Shown here piece by piece: positions 1-8,114 of a stretch of 20,413 nt of DNA; position 1 is the stretch's first letter; the number at the start of each line of letters is the position of its first letter. The notes beneath the pieces were generated by a model. That model was not told the origin of the DNA and searched no databases. It saw only the letters and a program-made list of their open reading frames with translations. The position numbers and the translations under genes were made by a program. The stretch lies in the NCBI GenBank assembly GCA_946481205.1, contig CAMLNB010000038.1, forward strand, positions 1 to 20,413, given 5' to 3'. Source of the DNA: an uncultured Kangiella sp. (GTDB lineage Bacteria > Pseudomonadota > Gammaproteobacteria > Enterobacterales > DSM-103792).

Positions 1-2036
1 TCCATATCGGTAACGAAATCGCGGGCGATTTTCAGCGTGTCAAAGCCGTAGCGACGCAAGTAGGCAAACGCGGAATAGCCGGTGCCGAAATCATCCAGTG
101 CCAGACGCACACCGAGACCGCGCAAGGCTTGCAGAGGCAAATGATGCAAAGGTGCGGACAGTAGCAGGCTTTCGGTCAGCTCCAACTCCAATGCCTGTGG
201 TTTCAGACCGTGCTCACGCAGGATCTGGCTGACCCGTTCCGGCAGGTCAGGGCGTTGCAATTGCCGGGCGCTCAGATTGACGGAAACGCGCCAGTGTTTG
301 CCTTGCTGCCACCAACCGGCGGCTTCGCGGCAGGCTTCGCGCAGCACCCAATCACCAATCGCATCAATCAAGCCACTGTCTTCGGCGATGGCAATGAATT
401 CATCGGGCGGAATCGCACCGAGCGTGCTCGACTGCCAACGCACCAGTGCTTCGAAACCGCTGACCTGATTGGCGGCCAGATCCCAGCGCGGTTGAAACCA
501 CAGCTCCAGCTCATCGCGTTCGAGCGCACGACGCAGGGCCGACTCCAGTTGCAGACGCCGCGCCGAGGGCTCATCCATATCCGGCTCGTACACTTGCCAA
601 GTGCCGCGACCGCGGTGCTTGGCCCGGTACATTGCAATGTCGGCAAATTTCAGCAAGTTACCGGCATCGACGCCATGTTGCGGATACAGGCTGATGCCGA
701 TACTGGGCGAGACACCGACTTCTTGTGCCGGCAACATGAAGGGATCACGAAACACCGCAATGATGCGCGCCGCGAGTGCTTCAGCCTGCGCCATATTGCC
801 AGGCAGCAACACAATGAACTCGTCACCACCGAGCCGCGCGACCAACGCATCGTCTTCCACCGTTTGCCGCAAGCGGCTGGCGACCTGCTGCAGCAGGCTG
901 TCGCCGTGGGCGTGACCGAGCGTGTCGTTGACATGCTTGAAATGATCGACGTCGAGGAACAGCAGCGCGAACGGTTGCGGAGTCGGCCGTTGCAAAGCCT
1001 GCTGCAAGCGCTCCTGAAACTGGTTGCGGTTCGGCAAGCCGGTCAGGTAATCGTAGTTGGCCAGATAACGCAGCTCGTTTTCAGCGCGGCGACGGTCGGT
1101 GACATCGGCCAGTACGCCGACATAGCAGACCTGGCCGGTAAAATTGTCGGACACTGCTTGCAGATCGAGTGACATCAAGCGCTCGCTGCCGTTCTTCAAG
1201 CGCTGCCAGAGCTCACCGAGCCAGCGACCATCCCGCTGCAGTTGTTGGCGCAGTTCCAGATAGAAATGGTTTTCGTGCTGCGCCGAGTTGAATAACGCGG
1301 TATCCGCACCAATCACTTCATCAATGCGGTAACCAAAGTGGCGCGAAAAGGCCTGATTGACCCGAACAATGCGAAACGCGGTGTCGGTGATGATGACACT
1401 CTCGGCCATGTGCTCCAGCACGGTCGCCGACAGCTGCAGTTCCTGGGCAATCTGCTTGTGGTCAGTGATATTGCGGGTGGTGCCGGCAAACCGCAGCGGC
1501 GCGCCGTTTTCGTCACGTGCCAACAAACGACCACGGTCGAGCACCCAGCACCACTCTCCTCGCTTGGTCTTGACCCGATATTCCAGTTCGAAATTGTCAC
1601 GCCGGCCGGCCAGATGACCTCCGATGCTGCGCAGTACCCGTTCGCGATCATCGGGGTGGATCAGATTGAACATCGCGCTGCTGGTCGCCGGCAGTTCGGC
1701 GGCGCTGTAGCCGAGCATCTCGGCAATGCCCATGCGGGTAATCACGGCCGTTTTCAGGTTCCAGTCCCAGACGCCGTCGCCGGAACCCCACAGGGCGGAT
1801 TGCAGGTGCTCGCGGGTGGTTTGCAGCTGTTGCCATTCGCGCTCGCGCTGCTGACGGCTGCGCCGTTCCCAGAACAACACACCAGCCAGGACGCCGGCGA
1901 GCAGCAACATGCCCGACGTGGAAAAATGCAGGATGGCGTCAGCCGCGTGTACGGGCGGCACCGACAGGGCCGCCATCACGCCGACTGCGCACGCGCTTGC
2001 TCGATCAGTGCCAAAAAGAAAACGGTGTGTGGCCAT
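1..2036 (-). CDS. Membrane-anchored PAS-PAS-GGDEF-EAL cyclic-di-GMP signalling protein (3' end outside window)
   Basis: The frame is open from ATG at 2036 to the window edge (678 codons seen, no stop reached). Order of domains: a hydrophobic N-terminus (about residues 13-32) and a second hydrophobic stretch (42-57), two PAS/PAC sensor modules (about 75-195 and 200-318, the first with the typical HPDDRE sequence), a GGDEF domain (about 325-485) with an intact GGDEF at 403-407 and metal-site aspartates in FLDVDHFK, then an EAL domain with EAL at 529-531, VNLS, ELTES and DDFGTGYS (648-655). By family knowledge GGDEF makes and EAL degrades cyclic-di-GMP. The inhibitory I-site RxxD is absent: the four residues at that position are E-D-D-A. 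The usual LKID of EAL reads LKIA (669-671 is K-I-A). No clear Shine-Dalgarno precedes the start. It is divergent from the ABC transporter genes. Whether it is a net synthase or hydrolase cannot be decided here. Confidence 0.95.
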   Translation of the reverse strand, partial: MATHRFLFGTDRASACAVGVMAALSVPPVHAADAILHFSTSGMLLLAGVLAGVLFWERRSRQQREREWQQLQTTREHLQSALWGSGDGVWDWNLKTAVITRMGIAEMLGYSAAELPATSSAMFNLIHPDDRERVLRSIGGHLAGRRDNFELEYRVKTKRGEWCWVLDRGRLLARDENGAPLRFAGTTRNITDHKQIAQELQLSATVLEHMAESVIITDTAFRIVRVNQAFSRHFGYRIDEVIGADTALFNSAQHENHFYLELRQQLQRDGRWLGELWQRLKNGSERLMSLDLQAVSDNFTGQVCYVGVLADVTDRRRAENELRYLANYDYLTGLPNRNQFQERLQQALQRPTPQPFALLFLDVDHFKHVNDTLGHAHGDSLLQQVASRLRQTVEDDALVARLGGDEFIVLLPGNMAQAEALAARIIAVFRDPFMLPAQEVGVSPSIGISLYPQHGVDAGNLLKFADIAMYRAKHRGRGTWQVYEPDMDEPSARRLQLESALRRALERDELELWFQPRWDLAANQVSGFEALVRWQSSTLGAIPPDEFIAIAEDSGLIDAIGDWVLREACREAAGWWQQGKHWRVSVNLSARQLQRPDLPERVSQILREHGLKPQALELELTESLLLSAPLHHLPLQALRGLGVRLALDDFGTGYSAFAYLRRYGFDTLKIARDFVTDM

Positions 2037-2062
2037 TAGTAGGGTAGTTGTAGACGGCCCGG

Positions 2063-2096
2063 CCGGACTATAGCGGCTATAATCCGGCGCTCGCAA
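2063..2096. promoter_or_regulatory. Palindrome with divergent -10-like boxes between the GGDEF-EAL and yadG genes
   Basis: Two 11-base arms (2063-2073 and 2077-2087) form an inverted repeat with one mismatch around a 3-base centre. The right arm contains a perfect TATAAT on the plus strand (2078-2083). The left arm read on the minus strand contains TATAGT (2072-2067), with TTGCGA (2096-2091) 18 bases upstream. The minus-strand pair is a plausible sigma-70 promoter for the GGDEF-EAL gene 24 bases downstream of its expected start site. The plus-strand box has no recognisable -35. The palindrome may also be an operator. Confidence 0.4.
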
Positions 2097-2224
2097 TCAA
2101 GCGCAGACGATATTTTGGTAAATAGCCGGTAAAACCGCGGCAAATGCCGAATGGGTCACGCCAGCCTAGCGGTTCACACGTACCCAGCGCTTGATCCGTC
2201 GCAGTTTCAGCCAGGAATCTCCCT

Positions 2225-3181
2225 ATGAGTCCAACGCCCGCCCTGCAGCTTCGCGGCCTGCGCAAGGTCTACCAGACTGGAGTTGTTGCCCTGCAAGGTA
2301 TCGATTTGACAGTCGAAGCCGGCGATTTCTATGCCCTGCTCGGCCCAAATGGTGCCGGCAAGTCGACCACACTCGGCATCATCAGTTCTCTGGTGCGCAA
2401 AAGCGCCGGTTCCGTGCAGGTGTTCGGCATTGATATCGATCAGGATTTCAATGCCGCCAAACGCCAGCTTGGGCTGGTGCCGCAGGAATTCAATTTCAGC
2501 CAGTTTGAAAAGGTGCAGCAGATTGTCGTCAATCAAGCCGGTTTTTATGGTGTGCCACGGCCGTTGGCATTGACGCGCGCCGAGAAACTGCTGACCCAAT
2601 TGAGTCTGTGGGACAAGCGCAACAGCCCGGCGCGGGAACTGTCCGGCGGCATGAAGCGACGCTTGATGATTGCCCGCGCGCTGATGCATGAGCCGAAACT
2701 GCTGATTCTTGATGAGCCCACCGCCGGCGTCGATATCGAGCTGCGCCGATCCATGTGGAGTTTTCTGCGCGAGCTGAACAACCAAGGCACCACGATTGTG
2801 CTGACCACGCATTATCTGGAAGAAGCCGAGATGCTCTGCCGGCATATCGGCATTATCGACAAAGGCCAGATCATCGAAAACACCAGCATGAAAGATCTGC
2901 TGGCACGATTGCATCAGGAAACGTTTGTGCTGGATTCGCCATCGCTGCCGGCGGAACTACCTCGCCTTGCCGATTATCCGATGCGCCGGCTTGATGCGCA
3001 TTCACTGGAAGTCGATGTCGAGCGCAGCCAGGGTTTGAATGCACTGTTCACCGCACTCGGCGAGCACGGCATCACCATCACCTCGATGCGCAACAAAGCC
3101 AACCGGCTGGAAGAGCTGTTCGTCAATCTGGTGCAAGGCAATCAGGCCGGGGCAGCGAAAAAGACAGGAACAGATGCATGA
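2225..3181 (+). CDS. yadG: ABC transporter ATP-binding protein, YadG family
   Basis: Cytoplasmic ATPase of an ABC-2 type exporter, 318 residues. Visible motifs: Walker A GPNGAGKST (40-48), Q-loop glutamine in VPQEF (Q87), ABC signature LSGGM (139-143), Walker B LLILDEP with catalytic E164, and the switch histidine H196 in TTHYLEEAEMLC. The sequence follows my recollection of E. coli YadG closely, including DFYALLGPNGAGKST, the PQEFNF stretch and the C-terminal MRNKANRLEELFV. An AGGA at 2213-2216 sits 8 bases before the ATG, which supports this start. Its last four bases overlap the start of the permease gene (ATGA), so the two are probably co-translated. The substrate of YadGH is not established, so none is assigned. 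The gene symbol rests on similarity plus the paired permease. Confidence 0.95.
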   Translation: MSPTPALQLRGLRKVYQTGVVALQGIDLTVEAGDFYALLGPNGAGKSTTLGIISSLVRKSAGSVQVFGIDIDQDFNAAKRQLGLVPQEFNFSQFEKVQQIVVNQAGFYGVPRPLALTRAEKLLTQLSLWDKRNSPARELSGGMKRRLMIARALMHEPKLLILDEPTAGVDIELRRSMWSFLRELNNQGTTIVLTTHYLEEAEMLCRHIGIIDKGQIIENTSMKDLLARLHQETFVLDSPSLPAELPRLADYPMRRLDAHSLEVDVERSQGLNALFTALGEHGITITSMRNKANRLEELFVNLVQGNQAGAAKKTGTDA

Positions 3182-3975
3182 ATCAGCGCATGAACGATAA
3201 CGGCAGTCACAGCCACAACTGGATTGCCCTGCAAGCGATTCTGAGCAAGGAAATCGCCCGCTATATTCGCATCTGGCCGCAGACATTGCTGCCACCCGCG
3301 ATCACCACCACCCTGTATTTCATGATTTTCGGCAACTTTGTCGGCAGTCGCATTGGCTCGCTCAATGGCGTCAGTTACATGGAGTACATTCTGCCCGGCT
3401 TGGTGATGATGGCGGTGATCACCAACTCCTATGCCAACGTCGTGTCGTCATTCTTCAGTGCGAAATTTCAGCGCAGTATTGAAGAGCTGTTGGTTGCGCC
3501 GGTGCCGAACAGCATCCTGCTACTCGGTTTTGTTTTGGGCGGCGTCAGCCGTGGTTTGTTGACGGCAGTCATCGTCACCGCCCTGTCGCTGTTCTTCGTG
3601 CCGCTGCAAGTTCAGCATTGGGGCTTGATGCTGGCACTGGTGTTGATGGCCTCGGCGATGTTTTCGCTCGGTGGTTTCATCAATGCCGTGTACGCCAAGA
3701 AATTCGACGACACCTCAATTGTGCCAACCTTTGTGCTGACACCGCTGACGTACCTGGGCGGGGTGTTCTATTCCATCAGCTGGTTGCCGGAGATCTGGCA
3801 AACGCTGTCGCACTTCAACCCGGTGCTGTACTTGGTCAATGCGTTTCGCTACAGCTTTATGGGCAGCTCGGACGTCGGTATCGGTTTGGCGTTCACCTTG
3901 CTCGGCATCGGCTTGATCGTGCTGACGGCATTTGCCATGTGGTTGCTGGAGCGTGGCACCGGCTTGCGTAGCTAA
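3178..3975 (+). CDS. yadH: ABC-2 type transporter permease, YadH family
   Basis: Inner-membrane partner of the preceding ATPase, 265 residues, close to the usual length of about 256. Roughly six hydrophobic segments are visible (about 37-55, 66-86, 111-137, 146-168, 182-200, 236-256). Family features include TPLTYLGGVFYS (188-199) and the ABC-2 signature region FNPVLYLVNAFRYSFMG (213-229), ending in a basic GTGLRS tail like that of E. coli YadH. The ATG at 3178 overlaps the yadG stop. An in-frame ATG at 3190 is an alternative that removes only four residues. The gene is followed within 50 bases by a strong terminator, so yadG-yadH forms a two-gene unit. What it transports is unknown. Confidence 0.94.
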   Translation: MNQRMNDNGSHSHNWIALQAILSKEIARYIRIWPQTLLPPAITTTLYFMIFGNFVGSRIGSLNGVSYMEYILPGLVMMAVITNSYANVVSSFFSAKFQRSIEELLVAPVPNSILLLGFVLGGVSRGLLTAVIVTALSLFFVPLQVQHWGLMLALVLMASAMFSLGGFINAVYAKKFDDTSIVPTFVLTPLTYLGGVFYSISWLPEIWQTLSHFNPVLYLVNAFRYSFMGSSDVGIGLAFTLLGIGLIVLTAFAMWLLERGTGLRS

Positions 3976-4024
3976 GTGCCGCAGAGTGCTGTGCATCGGC
4001 AACGCCGGTCAATCTGTCCCTGAA

Positions 4025-4060
4025 AAACAAAAGGCCACCGAAAGGTGGCCTTTTGTTTGT
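4025..4060. terminator. Bidirectional intrinsic terminator between yadH and the CxxC membrane-protein gene
   Basis: A perfect 15-base-pair stem (4025-4039 with 4044-4058) closed by a GAAA tetraloop. The outer part of the stem is A-rich on one side and T-rich on the other, so both strands end in a U-rich tract. It lies between convergent genes ending at 3975 (plus) and 4074 (minus) and can serve both. Confidence 0.9.
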
Positions 4061-4073
4061 TGCGGTACGCGCC

Positions 4074-4412
4074 TCACACTTGGGCGCGAATGCTCTTGTC
4101 GGTATCGAGTTTCGGATCGTCGCCGACCACTTCCCGGTACAGCGCCCGACAACGTCGGCATTGCCAGCGCTCAAACCGATGCAGACCCAGCCACAACCCA
4201 CCAGCGAAAACGATCAGACCGAACGGCCAGCCATGCGTCTGCAGAACGCTCATCACCGTCAGCCCGGCGACCATCAGCGCAATGCTGACGCCGGCCCAGA
4301 TCGGCATGCCGCCGGCAATCGGTCGGCGTTGGACTTTCATTAATTGACCGCCACAGTGGTGGCAGGCGCCTCGCCAGGGAGACGGAGCGGCATGGTGGTG
4401 AACAGAGGCCAT
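4074..4412 (-). CDS. Small membrane protein with two CxxC pairs flanking a transmembrane hairpin
   Basis: I do not recognise the family. The 112-residue product has a histidine-containing N-terminus (HHH at 5-7), a first CxxC (C17-H-H-C20, followed by GG), two hydrophobic segments (about 38-57 and 63-78), then a second CxxC (C85-R-R-C88) and a charged tail. A two-helix hairpin would place both CxxC pairs on the same side, and the positive charges nearby (KVQRR, CRRCRALYR) suggest the cytoplasm. Together they could form one zinc-ribbon site; this is inference. The ATG at 4412 is preferred because the next methionine (residue 25) would lose the first CxxC. No clear ribosome binding site is seen. 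It is convergent with yadH and shares its terminator. A function cannot be assigned. Confidence 0.7.
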   Translation of the reverse strand: MASVHHHAAPSPWRGACHHCGGQLMKVQRRPIAGGMPIWAGVSIALMVAGLTVMSVLQTHGWPFGLIVFAGGLWLGLHRFERWQCRRCRALYREVVGDDPKLDTDKSIRAQV

Positions 4413-5042
4413 CGGGCTTAGGTAAGTACTTGCAAACTGGGTTGGGACAAATGCTTAGCAAGCCTGATGCCGAATTTGCAAGCTTCTGAAATTATTGAGG
4501 ATTGCTCGTTTTCTCCAGGCTGAGCCGTGGTGACGGGGTAAAGATTCCTGACAACTACTGCTTTTGATCTGCTGCAACGCACAACGATAAATGCCGGAGA
4601 TCCGCGGCTGGCGAGCGCCATCTGTCAGCATTTTCGGGTATAACCCGGCAGGGGTTTGTTGCCGATTGCCAACACGGTGGCGGCCAACAAAACCTCAAGA
4701 CCGACCGACAAGGGGTGTCGAACGTTCGCGTTTGACAACGGCCGGCCTGACGTAAAGCCCTTGGAGCACAGAGAAACCGCTGTTTTCGTTTTTACACAAC
4801 AAACAGTTTCGAAAAACAATCGGCTGCTCCGGGAAGTTCAGGTGTTGTTGGCACGGCGTGGTGCGGAGGTGCACGCTGCGCGGGCCAACAGGTTGTCGCC
4901 AATTTGTGGGGGGAAAACGCGCTAGCCGCCAGGCAACCGCGTTGCGTTCAACGCTCTTCTCGCAGTCCTTCACGGAAACGCCGAGCAGATGATTCGCTGC
5001 ACGGGCGGATCCGGTTTGTACTGCCTTGAAGGAGAACGTTGG
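4413..5042. other. Intergenic region of about 630 bases upstream of the pyrophosphatase gene, with predicted hairpins
   Basis: No convincing protein gene is seen; short open frames on both strands lack ribosome sites and recognisable sequence. Structure present: a short palindrome at 4635-4647 containing TATAAC; an imperfect hairpin at 4656-4690 (six outer pairs TTGTTG/CAACAA plus GCCA/TGGC); a 5-pair hairpin at 4706-4720; the palindrome GGCCGGCC near 4740; and a perfect TTGACA at 4732-4737 with only a weak -10 (TAAAGC at 4753-4758, 15-base spacing). The region could hold the hppA promoter and a structured leader, or a small RNA. I recognise no known riboswitch. Confidence 0.4.
5029..5034 (+). 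promoter_or_regulatory. Ribosome binding site that fixes the hppA start
   Basis: AAGGAG at 5029-5034 lies 8 bases before the ATG at 5043. An upstream in-frame ATG at 4989 has no comparable site and would add 18 residues ([10 protein letters not shown]...) unlike the hydrophobic start expected of the family, so 5043 is preferred. Confidence 0.85.
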
Positions 5043-7139
5043 ATGGCTTTTCCGGAAAATTTTGGTCTGACATTTGCGTTGATCTGCGCGGGTATTGCCG
5101 TGGTTTACGGCGCGCTGATGAGCAAATGGATTCTTGGTCAGGCAGCAGGTGATGAGCGCATGCGCGAAATCGCCGCTGCCATTCAACAAGGCGCGCAAGC
5201 CTATCTGAACCGGCAATACACCACCATTGGTGTCGTCGGTCTGGTGTTGTTCCTGGTGATTGGTTTTGTTCCGGCTCTGGGCTGGACCACGGCGATCGGC
5301 TTTTTGCTCGGCGCGGTGTTGTCCGGTGCCGCCGGTTACATCGGCATGAACGTCTCCGTGCGCGCCAACGTGCGTACCGCCGAAGCCGCCAAGAGCGGAC
5401 TCAATGCCGCGCTCAATGTCGCGTTCCGCGGCGGCGCCATCACCGGCATGCTGGTGGTCGGCTTGGGACTCGGTGGTGTTGCCGGTTACTACGCCTACCT
5501 GCAAGCAACCGCGGCTGAAGGCGCTGCACTCAGCGATGTCATTCATCCGCTGATCGGCCTCGGTTTTGGTTCGTCGCTGATCTCGATTTTCGCCCGTCTC
5601 GGCGGTGGCATCTTCACCAAAGGCGCTGACGTTGGTGCTGATCTGGTCGGCAAAGTCGAAGCCGGCATTCCGGAAGATGATCCGCGCAATCCGGCAGTGA
5701 TTGCCGATAACGTTGGCGACAACGTTGGTGACTGCGCCGGCATGGCTGCCGACTTGTTTGAAACCTATGCGGTCACCATTGTCGCGACGATGTTGCTCGG
5801 TGCGTTGATGATCACCGGCTTCAGCGCTGAAGCGGTGTTGTATCCGCTGGTGCTCGGTGGTGCCTCGATTCTGCTCAGCATTATCGGCTGCTTCTTCGTC
5901 AAGCACACGCCCGGCCAGAAGATTATGACGGCGCTGTACAAAGGCCTGATCGTTTCCGGCTTGTTGGCGATTCCGGCGTTCTGGTATGTCACCGGCTGGA
6001 TCATGCCGGACAGCGCACTTAATGCCGTGATGGGTATCGAAGGCGGCGGTCAGCTGCGATTGTTCTTGTCATCGATCATCGGCTTGGCGCTGACTGGTCT
6101 GCTGGTGATCATCACCGAGTACTACACCGGCACCGATTTCGATCCGGTCAAACATGTGGCGCAAGCCTCGACTACCGGTCATGGCACCAACATCATCGCC
6201 GGTCTCGGTGTGTCAATGAAATCGACCGCTTGGCCGGTGCTGGCAGTGTGCCTTTCGATCTGGGCGGCGTATGCGCTGGCTGGCTTGTACGGCATTGCAA
6301 TCGCCGCGACCGCGATGCTGTCGATGGCCGGCATCATTGTTGCGCTCGATGCCTACGGTCCGATCACTGACAACGCCGGTGGTATCGCCGAAATGGCCGA
6401 GTTGCCGTCGTCAGTGCGCGATGTGACCGACCCGCTCGATGCGGTGGGCAACACCACCAAAGCGGTGACCAAAGGTTATGCGATCGGTTCGGCTGCACTG
6501 GCAGCGTTGGTGCTGTTTGCCGACTTCACGCACGCGCTCGAAGGCGTCGGCAAAACCTACGCTTTCAGCCTCAGCGATCCGGCCGTGATCATCGGCCTGT
6601 TTATTGGCGGTCTGATTCCGTATCTGTTCGGCGCGATGGCGATGGAAGCCGTTGGTCGCAGTGCCGGCTCGGTCGTGGTGGAAGTGCGCCGTCAGTTCAA
6701 GGAAATCCCCGGCATCATGGAGGGCACGGCCAAGCCGGATTACTCGCGCGCGGTCGACATGCTGACCAAATCGGCGATCAAGGAAATGATGATTCCGTCC
6801 TTGCTGCCGGTGCTGGTGCCGATCATCACCGCGTTTGCGCTGAATTGGCTGATGGGCCCCGGCGCGGGCGTGCGTGCGCTCGGTGGCGTGCTGATGGGCA
6901 CCATCGTGACTGGTCTGTTTGTCGCCATCTCGATGACCACCGGTGGTGGTGCCTGGGATAACGCCAAGAAGTACATCGAGGAAGGCCATCACGGCGGCAA
7001 AGGCAGTGAAGCGCACAAAGCCGCAGTGACCGGCGACACCGTCGGTGACCCCTACAAGGACACCGCTGGCCCGGCCGTCAACCCGCTGATCAAGATCATC
7101 AATATTGTTGCCTTGTTGATTGTGCCGCTGGTGGCTTAA
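5043..7139 (+). CDS. hppA: Membrane-bound proton-translocating pyrophosphatase, potassium-independent type
   Basis: Integral membrane pump that couples hydrolysis of pyrophosphate to ion transport. The 698-residue product has many transmembrane segments from the first residues onward, as usual for a family of about 650-700 residues (roughly 16 helices). Substrate and magnesium-binding loops are visible: [11 protein letters not shown], then [19 protein letters not shown] with the acidic cluster starting at D222, and later [16 protein letters not shown] and [20 protein letters not shown] near the C-terminus. The potassium-dependence site reads GNTTKAVT with Lys473 and Thr476. In the family, Lys/Thr here marks potassium-independent enzymes, while Ala with Gly or Ala marks potassium-dependent ones. 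Proton rather than sodium specificity is inferred from that subfamily. The gene stands alone, with a long leader upstream and a terminator downstream. Confidence 0.96.
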   Translation: MAFPENFGLTFALICAGIAVVYGALMSKWILGQAAGDERMREIAAAIQQGAQAYLNRQYTTIGVVGLVLFLVIGFVPALGWTTAIGFLLGAVLSGAAGYIGMNVSVRANVRTAEAAKSGLNAALNVAFRGGAITGMLVVGLGLGGVAGYYAYLQATAAEGAALSDVIHPLIGLGFGSSLISIFARLGGGIFTKGADVGADLVGKVEAGIPEDDPRNPAVIADNVGDNVGDCAGMAADLFETYAVTIVATMLLGALMITGFSAEAVLYPLVLGGASILLSIIGCFFVKHTPGQKIMTALYKGLIVSGLLAIPAFWYVTGWIMPDSALNAVMGIEGGGQLRLFLSSIIGLALTGLLVIITEYYTGTDFDPVKHVAQASTTGHGTNIIAGLGVSMKSTAWPVLAVCLSIWAAYALAGLYGIAIAATAMLSMAGIIVALDAYGPITDNAGGIAEMAELPSSVRDVTDPLDAVGNTTKAVTKGYAIGSAALAALVLFADFTHALEGVGKTYAFSLSDPAVIIGLFIGGLIPYLFGAMAMEAVGRSAGSVVVEVRRQFKEIPGIMEGTAKPDYSRAVDMLTKSAIKEMMIPSLLPVLVPIITAFALNWLMGPGAGVRALGGVLMGTIVTGLFVAISMTTGGGAWDNAKKYIEEGHHGGKGSEAHKAAVTGDTVGDPYKDTAGPAVNPLIKIINIVALLIVPLVA

Positions 7140-7164
7140 TCACGTTGTCATTGCCAGAGGGGCA

Positions 7165-7203
7165 AATAAAAAGAGCCGCTAATTAGCGGCTCTTTTCTTT
7201 TTC
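7165..7203. terminator. Intrinsic terminator after hppA, probably bidirectional
   Basis: A perfect 12-base-pair stem (7169-7180 with 7185-7196) around an AATT loop. T-rich sequence follows on the plus strand (to 7202) and, read on the minus strand, a TTTTTATTT tract follows as well. It separates hppA from the convergent DUF4097 gene ending at 7221. Confidence 0.9.
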
Positions 7204-7220
7204 GACAAAACGTTCGGTGC

Positions 7221-8114
7221 TTACTTCTTGCGGAACGCAATCTCACCGCTGACCACCGAGGCCTGAATACGGCCACCACCATTACCGACCTTGATGTCCA
7301 GGCTTTCGGCGCCGGTGAATTCGGCTTCGTCCGGCGCATCATTGGTCAGTTGGTTGACGATGTCGCCACCGGGACCGGTTTCCGCTTCGATGCGGGCATT
7401 CACTTCACCACGCGCAGTCAACTCGATATTGCCGCTGACGCTTTCCAGTTCGATATCGGTATCGGCAGTGATGGCTGACTCAATCCGAACATCACCGGAC
7501 ACTGACGAAAACTCGCCGCGCTTCAAGCTGCCCTCGTTCAGCAGTTTGACATCACCCGAGACGCTTTCCGCGCGCAGACGATCGGCGGTGACATGGGCGT
7601 AAATGTTGCCACTGACCGACTCAACCGACACGTCGCGACCGGCGCCGCGCAGCTCGATATCACCGCTGACGCTTTCGGCGTCGACTTCATGGCCGAGTTT
7701 GTCCAGTTTCAGATTGCCGCTGACGCTCGCCAAATCGCTGCGACCGGCGACCTCACGCACCGACAGATCGGCCGAGACCAGATCGACCCGCAGGTTGTTG
7801 CCGCGCGGAATCTTGACCGTGATCTTGGTGCCTTCGCCACGATTCAGATTGTTCGGCACCTCGTCTTCAATGCGAATGGTGTTGCCCTGGCGCTCAAAGA
7901 CAAAGCGTTCGCTCTTGTCATCGCGAGTGCCTTCGACCGACACCTTGTTCTGCTCCCAACCGATGACGGTCACGTCACCGCGGACGACTTCGATCGAGAC
8001 TTCGCCTTTGGCATCGGCATCAAGACTCAGATTGACCGGCTCGCCAGCCGATGCCACGGTACTCAACACCGGCAGCAGCGCAAGTGCGACCAGATTCAAC
8101 ATGCCCTTCTTCAT
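7221..8114 (-). CDS. Exported DUF4097-type repeat protein (putative beta-helix) of a sigma-factor operon
   Basis: A 297-residue protein with a clear signal peptide (MKK start, hydrophobic core, likely cleavage after ASA at 23). Residues 24-115 match the style of DUF4097 N-terminal regions (GEVSIEVVRGDVTVIGW). Residues 128-230 hold six SVSG[D/N] repeats with glycines at 133, 151, 169, 187, 207 and 228, that is 18-21 residue spacing, and the protein ends in a related VVSGEIAF. Such repeats fit a right-handed beta-helix or stacked beta-solenoid; this is inference from periodicity. There are no cysteines and no lipobox, so it is probably soluble in the periplasm or secreted. AGGAG at 8125-8121 lies 6 bases upstream of the ATG. 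It is the last gene after the sigma and anti-sigma genes. Its biochemical role is unknown. Confidence 0.85.
   Translation of the reverse strand: MKKGMLNLVALALLPVLSTVASAGEPVNLSLDADAKGEVSIEVVRGDVTVIGWEQNKVSVEGTRDDKSERFVFERQGNTIRIEDEVPNNLNRGEGTKITVKIPRGNNLRVDLVSADLSVREVAGRSDLASVSGNLKLDKLGHEVDAESVSGDIELRGAGRDVSVESVSGNIYAHVTADRLRAESVSGDVKLLNEGSLKRGEFSSVSGDVRIESAITADTDIELESVSGNIELTARGEVNARIEAETGPGGDIVNQLTNDAPDEAEFTGAESLDIKVGNGGGRIQASVVSGEIAFRKK

Noticed and set aside
210..1172. 320-codon plus-strand open frame opposite the GGDEF-EAL gene
   Set aside because: The minus strand encodes intact PAS, GGDEF and EAL domains throughout; the plus frame is a shadow.
4732..4758. TTGACA with TAAAGC as the hppA promoter
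   Set aside because: The -35 is perfect, but the -10 matches only half of the consensus at a short 15-base spacing, so it is mentioned only within the intergenic entry.
4418..4925. Three short open frames of 64 to 89 codons in the gap upstream of hppA
   Set aside because: They use weak start codons or lack ribosome sites, overlap each other on opposite strands and resemble no family.
4695..5906. 403-codon open frame antisense to the start of hppA
   Set aside because: It overlaps the strongly conserved pyrophosphatase gene, has the His/Gln/Arg-rich composition of a shadow frame in GC-rich DNA, and matches no family I recognise.
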